Shown: in pieces, positions 57,701 through 64,000 of the stretch
How positions within the stretch are numbered: position 1 is the stretch's first letter
Layout of the letters: every line of letters starts with the position of its first letter
Origin: Thozetella sp. PMI_491
Lineage: Eukaryota; Ascomycota; Sordariomycetes; Chaetosphaeriales; Chaetosphaeriaceae
Assembly: GCA_021432635.1 (NCBI GenBank)
Contig: MU270023.1
Span: 496,001-560,000, forward strand
DNA: 64,000 nt
Direction: 5' to 3'
Translations under genes and position numbers: made by a program
The notes under the pieces: model-generated
Database searches by the model: none
Told to the model about the DNA's origin: nothing
Seen by the model: only the letters and a program-made list of their open reading frames with translations

Positions 57701-57793
57701 TCATTGACTCCTGCTTCAATCCACAATCCTCGGCCTGGTTTCTCTTCTTCTTCTTCTTCTGCGACAGCTGCCGCCCTCGGGCCAGCGACTGCC
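54752..57793. other. A/T-rich spacer
   Basis: Three kilobases with no gene that I can assemble. Short frames (for example 56660-56842, with one hydrophobic helix) are isolated. The sequence from 55.7 to 57.4 kb is notably A/T- and TA-rich, which would fit mutated repeat relics, but I find no terminal repeats or transposase motif. A TATA box (TATAAAA, 57677-57683) sits 110 bases before the pseudogene that follows. Confidence 0.45.
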
Positions 57794-58315
57794 ATGGGGC
57801 TCATTTCGTCTCTGAAACGCAGAATGCAATTCAAGGAATCCTGACGGCCGCATATTTCGCCAATTACAGAGCTTTCGCCAGATACACAACCGCCTCCGAA
57901 GACTGTGGATGTGATCACAATTGGCAATCCTACCACGGGCGCTACGTGCAGCAGCGCCCTTTTCACCATACTTCTGGCCGAGCTGAGGAGACAGATCCTT
58001 ATTCATCTCTTTGACGGTCGAAGGATCCACATTCAGCAGTCCGTCATATACCCTTGCTATCGAAAGCCTGAATTCGTTGACGAGTAGATCGACCCCACGA
58101 TCGAGAACTGCAACCACCCTGTCGCTTTATGGATTGGGGAAGAACGTTATCTGAAGGCCTTAAACTGGCTGCTGTCTTGCCGTCTCGCGTCAGTACTTTC
58201 GTCGCTATTCCGCATTTGTCTTCATTTCGAGATAGAGAAATGTCTCATCTCTAACTTCATGAATGGTGGGCTTCAAGGAGCCAGGCAAAGCATGTTGCCA
58301 ACTACAACACATTGA
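57794..58315 (+). pseudogene. DUF7730-like protein pseudogene with two in-frame stops
   Basis: From ATG 57794 (MGLISSLKRRMQFKES) one frame runs 173 codons to a TGA at 58313, broken only by TGA at 57842 and TAG at 58085. The frame is protein-like throughout. It contains LAELRRQILIHLFDGRRIHI and LNWLLSCRLAS, which match the N-terminal pattern of fungal DUF7730 proteins (L-P-x-E-L-R-x-x-I ... WLLSCR-x-AY). The usual Y-S-T-N-x-F-H-F segment after it is corrupted to RICLHFEIE. The TAG is explained by CAG to TAG, a change typical of repeat-induced point mutation; the TGA could come from CGA. A TATA box is intact upstream. The family has no known biochemical function. Confidence 0.6.
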
Positions 58316-58939
58316 ATATTCGGCTAATGATGTCTGACATCTATTGAAATAGCTACGCCGAGTTCAGTCCCTGAAGTGCTTTTCAAGTCTATTTGAACCA
58401 TCCTTTAACTTTACTCAAGGCAGAACAGTATGTGGCAAGGCATTAGCAGCTGCGTAAAAGCATCTGAAGAACTACAGACTGCTCTTGCTATAGTTATCTG
58501 CTGTGCTCATTCAAACCCAAAAGGCTCGCTATTTTTAAGCAAATCTTCCGTAGACTTTGTTGTGATTCCTATAGGGCTGCCTTGCGTCAGTCAAGGTGGA
58601 GCTTCACGCAGTGGGTGTACGGCAACTTGTTTTTATCCGCTTAGGGTTATGTACGTATTCAGTTCATCAGTGTATTTAGCCTCAGTCCAGAAACGAATAA
58701 TATTCGGCCGGTAGTTGCATTTGTGGCGGAGCTCACGATACATCGGTCGGGCCACTGTTATCTTGGCTGACCTATCTAAATATGTCTCATGACCCTAGCC
58801 AGGTATATAAGGCGTGAATCGAGCTTCTCTTGATTACGAGTCGTCTGTTCTGACTACTAATATTTGAAGTAGATGAGCGCTCCTACCAATTCACATCTGC
58901 TTTAACCCCATATGCCGTCTTCCATCTGTAACTATCCAC
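58316..58939. other. Spacer/promoter
   Basis: Between the pseudogene and the large membrane protein gene. It holds the TATA box listed at 58804 and nothing else that I can name. Confidence 0.45.
58804..58810 (+). promoter_or_regulatory. TATA box of the large membrane protein gene
   Basis: TATATAA about 130 bases upstream of the start codon. Confidence 0.5.
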
Positions 58940-61384
58940 ATGAATTCAATCATGGTCGCCTCTCATCTTCATCAAATGCATAGCAGATTCCCAAGTATGG
59001 ACGAGACCCCCGAAAGGCGCATCAGGCGCAGGCGCTCATGCCCGGCGTTGGGGGGATTTGATCGGATTGGGGAATCACCCTGTGAAGCTTCCTATGCGCC
59101 CTCTAAGCACTCGTCTGGCAAGCATGGCGAGTCCTTCGAAAACAATTTCCTCCCCCTAGCGAGAGGATCGCCCACTATGGAAACCAATGACTGGGATGAG
59201 AAGCCGAAGAGGGTGGCCAGCAGACAAAAGCGGCGGGTTCTGTTCAATGCCGCCTTGTACCATCTACCCGCTATCAGCATTACGTTGCTCATGACCATGG
59301 TTTACGTGAGGAATTGGTTCTGGTCAGTTAACGGACCAACCAGAGCCCAGGTTACTGCACTCCTATTCTCAGCGAAAGCCTACGAAGCTCTCATCGCCTT
59401 ATCGCTGTCCGACATTCTCCTACATCGCATCCGTTACCTTCTCTTGGTTGGCAATGGAGTACCTTTAGGAATTCTGTTTTCACCATTTCGCCTGGCTAAC
59501 CCTGCGTACTTTATAAGCCCTGAATTACTCGGCGCGATGGGACAAAGCATGACTGGGTGGTCCGCCGCCTTGACATGCTTCTTTATCATGCTGATGGGAG
59601 GTATTTTTGCCGCAGCGGGACCTCTCTCGGTAACAGTTATGCTGCCACAAAATGATACTTGGCCCGTCAGGGGAATGCCGATGGCCTCCAACGCGCAGTG
59701 GGAAGCAGATCCTGACGGGTGGCAGGTACCAATGCTAAACATCCACCTTGAAACTTTGTCACGCGAGATTGCCATTCCCGCAGCGGACTTGTATCCCAAG
59801 CATATTGGAGAAGAGCTCGGCGTTACTTGGACCTGTTCTTTCCCGAATAAGGAGGCCGATTCGACTGCATCGGATTCCGATTGCGTGAGCATCTTCCAAG
59901 ATGCGTTCCAGTATATTCCAACAAATGGGTTTTCCTTCGTTAATCAACTTATCGCCTTTGAAAAGGTGGACGAAAATGTCCTCGTCACGGAGTCGTCATT
60001 TATAAGTCCCTACAGCAAATTTTCAACCTGGCTTGTGATTAACGAACAAGGAATGAGAGCCACACAGTTCTCGATTGCTACCTGTACACTAATGGTCGCT
60101 TGTGATACTTTGCGCCTTATGCAATCATTGGTATACGACTCTTATGCACTACTAAACGATCCTACCAACGGCAATGTGAGCGAGGTACCTGATGTCATGT
60201 CTATTGACACTAGGAAGTTCGTGGCCAAGCTCTCGTGGGCAGATCATGAAGGCCCGTTAAGGAGCAAGCAGCCTTTGGTATTTGCTCAAGAATGCAAATT
60301 CTTCTTTGACGAGAGTAGAGGACCTAACCCGTTTAACTCGACTTCTCATCCAAGCCCACCTCTGGCCTCGCTGTGTCCCGACGGTGGTGCTCTCTCGTCG
60401 TCTACTTATCCAGCATTCGAGTTTGCAATTAGCCACTCATTGAAACAGCAAATCCAAAATAAGGACTGGAAGGCTGGGTTTCTGTGCTTTGTGGACATCC
60501 AGGAGGACGTACCGTATCCGATCTCCGCGGCGGCAGTAGCTGCCTGGCCGTACCTTGCCAATTCCGACACCTCTGCGTCCCTCTACTTCTCCATTTTTCT
60601 CGTCGTGGCGACGTGGGCCGAAGCGGAGGATTCGAGCATGATCGGATCTACGGCTGGTTGGCAAAACCCTCCACCCGAACCCGGAGCCTTCGATTCGCCC
60701 ATGGAGAGCTACTTCAATAAGTCACTTCCCTTGGCCGAGGACCTGGTGCATTTCAACAACTCGTGGCTCAACGCACTAGATGTCAACCAGTCTGGCATTT
60801 CGAACCGGTCATATTTCGAACAACTTGTTCATGAAACGCTTCTTCCAGGGATGGTTTTGCCATCGTTGTTGGCGTCCGTGATGGCAGCATCTCAATGCAG
60901 TTTTAATGTCTGTTTGGAGGCGATGGCTAATCCAAATTTGTCTTACAATTTCACACGGCGATCGGCTGCCGAAGCGGACGGAACCACGTCCCAGGTCACG
61001 CAGCACATCACTTTTTATCGGAGAGGGTTTGGCTATGGTTTTCGGGGTATGCCAGTCATCTCGGCCTTCGCCGTACTATACTTGCACGCGCTTATCGTCG
61101 CGGTTCACCTTCTCGTTATCGTTTTCGGCGGGTTTTGGACTAGTACGGCTTGGAACAACCTATCTGACTTCTTAGTGTTGGCGGCAACTTCAAATCCCTG
61201 CCAACTGCTACGAAATGTTGGCGCTGGGGCGCACAAGTGGGAGACCTGGCAGTTGCAAGCCTTGGTTCGCCGGAGAGGGAATGGCGATACACTGGGCCTG
61301 TTATTGTTAGATCCAGGCTCTAAGGAGGGGCAGGCCAGCATGAAGGGAATAGCCGTAGCAGAGCCTGATGTACAATATGGCTGA
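58940..61384 (+). CDS. Large multi-pass membrane glycoprotein, unknown function
   Basis: Single exon, 814 residues. A basic N-terminal cytoplasmic part (RIRRRRSCPALGGF) is followed by a helix at about residues 112-135 (ISITLLMTMVYVRNWFW), then hydrophobic segments including ALIALSLSDILLHRI and TCFFIMLMGGIFAAAGPLSV. A long non-membrane region (about residues 240-690) is rich in N-glycosylation sequons and contains cysteines. A last helix follows (LHALIVAVHLLVIVFGGFW), then a cytoplasmic tail. The topology is that of a group of uncharacterised fungal plasma-membrane proteins that are common near incompatibility-type genes. Met5 (MVASHLHQM) is an alternative start. No enzymatic motif is visible. 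I do not assign a function. Confidence 0.75.
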   Translation: MNSIMVASHLHQMHSRFPSMDETPERRIRRRRSCPALGGFDRIGESPCEASYAPSKHSSGKHGESFENNFLPLARGSPTMETNDWDEKPKRVASRQKRRVLFNAALYHLPAISITLLMTMVYVRNWFWSVNGPTRAQVTALLFSAKAYEALIALSLSDILLHRIRYLLLVGNGVPLGILFSPFRLANPAYFISPELLGAMGQSMTGWSAALTCFFIMLMGGIFAAAGPLSVTVMLPQNDTWPVRGMPMASNAQWEADPDGWQVPMLNIHLETLSREIAIPAADLYPKHIGEELGVTWTCSFPNKEADSTASDSDCVSIFQDAFQYIPTNGFSFVNQLIAFEKVDENVLVTESSFISPYSKFSTWLVINEQGMRATQFSIATCTLMVACDTLRLMQSLVYDSYALLNDPTNGNVSEVPDVMSIDTRKFVAKLSWADHEGPLRSKQPLVFAQECKFFFDESRGPNPFNSTSHPSPPLASLCPDGGALSSSTYPAFEFAISHSLKQQIQNKDWKAGFLCFVDIQEDVPYPISAAAVAAWPYLANSDTSASLYFSIFLVVATWAEAEDSSMIGSTAGWQNPPPEPGAFDSPMESYFNKSLPLAEDLVHFNNSWLNALDVNQSGISNRSYFEQLVHETLLPGMVLPSLLASVMAASQCSFNVCLEAMANPNLSYNFTRRSAAEADGTTSQVTQHITFYRRGFGYGFRGMPVISAFAVLYLHALIVAVHLLVIVFGGFWTSTAWNNLSDFLVLAATSNPCQLLRNVGAGAHKWETWQLQALVRRRGNGDTLGLLLLDPGSKEGQASMKGIAVAEPDVQYG

Positions 61385-61602
61385 AACCTGTGCATCAAGC
61401 GAAAGGATTGTTGTTTGTTCGTACAATGTTAGTGAGCAAGCGCACGCGCATAAGCATCTAACAAGTACCGGATATGTGCAGGCACTAGAGCCGCAGTGTC
61501 TACCTTAGCTCAGGTTGACTACCTACTCCTTTTTCTTGAAATCTCAGACTGGATAGAGAAAATAGCTATAGTTTAAGATGAGCTATGACTCTATATATCT
61601 GC

Positions 61603-63628
61603 CTACGTGATATACACAGGCAGCCGACTGTTTTGATATTTTGATCGCTCGATCATCCTGTCGAGGGAGTCGAAGTCGTGGACAAATAACCACGACCACA
61701 TTCGAAACATCAATGCTAGCCACACTCTGCTCTTCTGCACGTCGAAAGTTGAACTCTCCGCTGACCTGCTGACGCCAGGATCTTCGGTTATAATTTCAGA
61801 ATCGCCTGTGGTTCGACCTACAACATCTGGCCACACGCTGTCAAAGTAAAACCTCACTAATCGCTCCTCTTTTGTGCCGACACCTTGGGCCACCGTCGCC
61901 CACAGTTCATCATGCTTCCTGAAAATTGTTCGGAAATGCAAGGTGATAACCGTACGCATCGTCTCGCCCGTGCTACTTTCGTTGAGGATCTCGTCGAGGC
62001 CCCGGATGGTGTTGTGTAGACCGTCGAGCAGATGCAAAAGAGCATCTCCATGCCTTAGCTCGGCATCATACTCACTCTTCTCTCCTCCATAGAACCTGCT
62101 CCTCTTCTCATTTTCTGAATTTATATTCACAGTCTTGTATTCCTGAATCAGTTGCTCCAGTGTGTGCCCCTCTGCCGGATCGAGCGCTGCTGCTCCATCG
62201 AGTCGCCCGTGCTCAAAGGCATTCTTGATCTGCTGCGTCAGTATGTCCGTCCCCAGGCGGGATTGTGATCTGATGATAGCGGCAAGCATGTCTAGACAGG
62301 CAACTCTCAGATCTTGTGGAGGGGCATCCCCGCATGGATTTGGCAGCCTCCGGAACCTCGAACCTGGGATGTGGAATGATTTTGCCACCATCGCGATAAG
62401 CTGGAATGTGGCTATGGCGGTGGTTAGTGTATCGGCAAGCCGGGATCAGGAGGAACTGTGGCTTACGGGATAACCGAAAAGGCGCTGCCTTCGTCTCCCC
62501 AGCTAAGAAAGCTTCATGATGCTCGTGGGCCAGTTCCGGCAACAAGTACTGGAGACAGGGTCCCAGCTCCTCTGGGCTGACTTGAAGTCTTTGCCCCAGA
62601 CTATCAAAGAGTGACGGAACGTCTCCAAAACAAAGCCTCTTCAGCTCGATGCAGGGGATGATTCGCCTATCTTCGTGATGGCGCTTGGAAACGAGCGAGA
62701 ACTTTGCCATGATTCCTAGGCCACTCACGTATTCACTCGTCAGCATATATCCATTGCCCTCGGCAGCAAGCTTGGGCGCTTTGACATCGAATTCGGTCCA
62801 CACGAGGCCCAGCATCGATATGATTTCTATTAAATGGCATATTGTCGTCGTGGCAAAAGGCTTCGTAACACCTGAAGGCATGAAATCCCAGCAGCGCCTC
62901 TGGCGCTGTATGAAATAGCATATGGTGTGATCCCAGGCCATGTTGTTCGGTCCCCGGTCCCACGCCCGAGACATCTTTTCTTGCTCTTGCATTGCGTATA
63001 GAAGAAGCAACCAGGAGCATCCTTTGTCCTGTGTTAGATCATATTCCCACACACCAACTTCGGGACTGAGCAAAGTTTGCTGGTATGAACTCGGTGTGCC
63101 CGTAATCTTGTAGATAGGCGCAATATGTTGCTGGAGATTGATGACTTCCAACGTTGTCGCCTCCGGATCCACAGCTCTGATATGTCTCGGCTCGGCGATA
63201 GGAGCCGGTAATAGACGATGAGCTCTGCCCTTGGGAGCCGCGGCTTGCTTTGAGCTCGTCAGGGGCCCAACAGTAATGCTATCTACACATTAGCAAGGTT
63301 GGTCGGATGGCGTATAAAACAATAGCATCATTATATACCCAGGAGGTGCCGTGTAGAAAACTGGAACTTCAAAGGAGACTTGGTATCTGAGTCCACGGTA
63401 TCGGAAAACTTTCATCGACTTCGTCGCCCAGCCTTCCCCCATCACTTCCTCCGAGGACCGCCTGACCTCGACATCATCGACTTTGAGGTAGGCTACAATA
63501 CCTTGCAGCGTCGAGAAAGCAAACGTGACGAGAGAAATAACAAGTGAGACAAAAGTGAGCTTGGTAATAGAATCATTGAAGGCATCAGCACCGCTACTCG
63601 ATGACGATGTGCTGTTGTTTGCGTCCAT
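61603..63628 (-). CDS. Modin-like protein
   Basis: Three exons: 63339-63628, 62467-63278, 61603-62411, giving 636 residues. The start MDANNSTSSSSSGADAFNDS precedes a membrane helix (LTFVSLVISLVTFAFSTLQG) and a conserved juxtamembrane domain ending FEVPVFYTAPPG. The middle has RQRRCWDFMPSGVTKPFATTTICHL and AEGNGYML. The order (N-terminal helix, TAPPG, WDFMP...KP-x-ATTTICHL, EGNGYIL) is that of the modin family, named in Podospora and present in many sordariomycetes. The biochemical role is unknown. The second intron's acceptor (CATAG before CCACATTCC) was picked for phase; it restores FRLSPTFQLIAMVAKSFHIPG. A TATA box lies about 115 bases upstream. Confidence 0.8.
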
Positions 63629-64000
63629 ATTGCATACAAAGCTTGCGGCGCTAGCGGAGTTTCGAGATTGAAAATAGGTTAAGGTAAGGTGGCCAGCAGA
63701 TCGAATCCCAGCTACCAAAGCGAGGCGGGCCGGCACTGGTTTATATACTGGCAAATGCCGCTACGTCGGGGCTGGAAGTGGCTGGCTGAAAGTCTCTGAA
63801 TCAGCGCCACCATTATGAAGCATCGATTGGCCACTCGCGACACCCCAGTGCCTCTAGCCAGTAGCACGAGAAGGGGAAGAAACCCCCTCGAAAACTATTA
63901 TCCATCTTCCACCCTAAAGGGGAAAGCTTTTGACTTTATGGCAAAATCCTACTGCACAATTTGAGCCTCGCCTAAACTGGCAGGCTTCAAACTTGGGTGA
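63629..64000. other. Upstream region of the modin-like gene
   Basis: Holds the promoter of the minus-strand modin-like gene. An in-frame extension to 63754 exists but overlaps the TATA box and is read as leader. No other feature is seen. Confidence 0.5.
63741..63747 (-). promoter_or_regulatory. TATA box of the modin-like gene
   Basis: TATATAA on the minus strand, about 113 bases upstream of the chosen ATG. It argues against the longer upstream start at 63754. Confidence 0.5.

Noticed and set aside
1..64000. CRISPR arrays, bacterial operons, prophage or viral genes
   Set aside because: Gene structure is plainly fungal nuclear. No regular spaced repeats, phage genes or viral polymerase motifs were seen.

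Overview
This window is nuclear DNA from a filamentous ascomycete (Pezizomycotina, probably a sordariomycete; no species can be named from it). The evidence is many short spliceosomal introns (about 41-105 nt, GT-AG with CTAAC/CTGAC-like branch sites), a Zn2Cys6 activator, Pth11-like rhodopsin-fold receptors, a Goodbye-type STAND/NLR, a modin-family protein, and T/A-rich degenerate spacers. I rebuilt gene models by hand from splice phase. Twenty genes are intact; one more is a readable pseudogene. All exon coordinates below are my reconstructions.

1-15 kb holds general metabolic and surface genes: an AIF/NDH-2-like FAD oxidoreductase, a secreted tannase/feruloyl esterase, a Dal5/Tna1-type MFS transporter, a Pth11-like membrane protein and a salicylate-hydroxylase-type monooxygenase. 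The last two converge. 14.5-25 kb is sparse: a double-domain GFA/CENP-V protein (one GC-AG intron), an unrecognised 231-residue protein and a second Pth11-like protein.

25.7-29.9 kb is a reductive iron-uptake module: a Fet3-type multicopper ferroxidase and an Ftr1-type iron permease transcribed divergently from a 0.8 kb intergenic region. That region carries two exact ATCWGATAA sites, the consensus bound by iron-responsive GATA repressors (SreA/SRE/Urbs1). 30-47 kb holds an aldo-keto reductase, a 95-residue two-exon gene whose exons are too short to show as an ORF, a C2H2-like/coiled-coil regulator, a Kre9/Knh1-like surface sensor, an amidase, a DUF4267 membrane protein, a Zn2Cys6 regulator, a disrupted tRNA-Trp-like sequence beside a 20 bp minisatellite, and a RidA protein.

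47-64 kb looks like an accessory region. It has a 1,753-residue NLR (Goodbye - P-loop NTPase - TPR - Cys-rich), a secreted Cys-rich protein, a DUF7730-like pseudogene with two in-frame stops, a large membrane glycoprotein, and a modin-like protein. The mix resembles fungal self/non-self and host-interaction loci, but nothing in the sequence proves that these genes work together.
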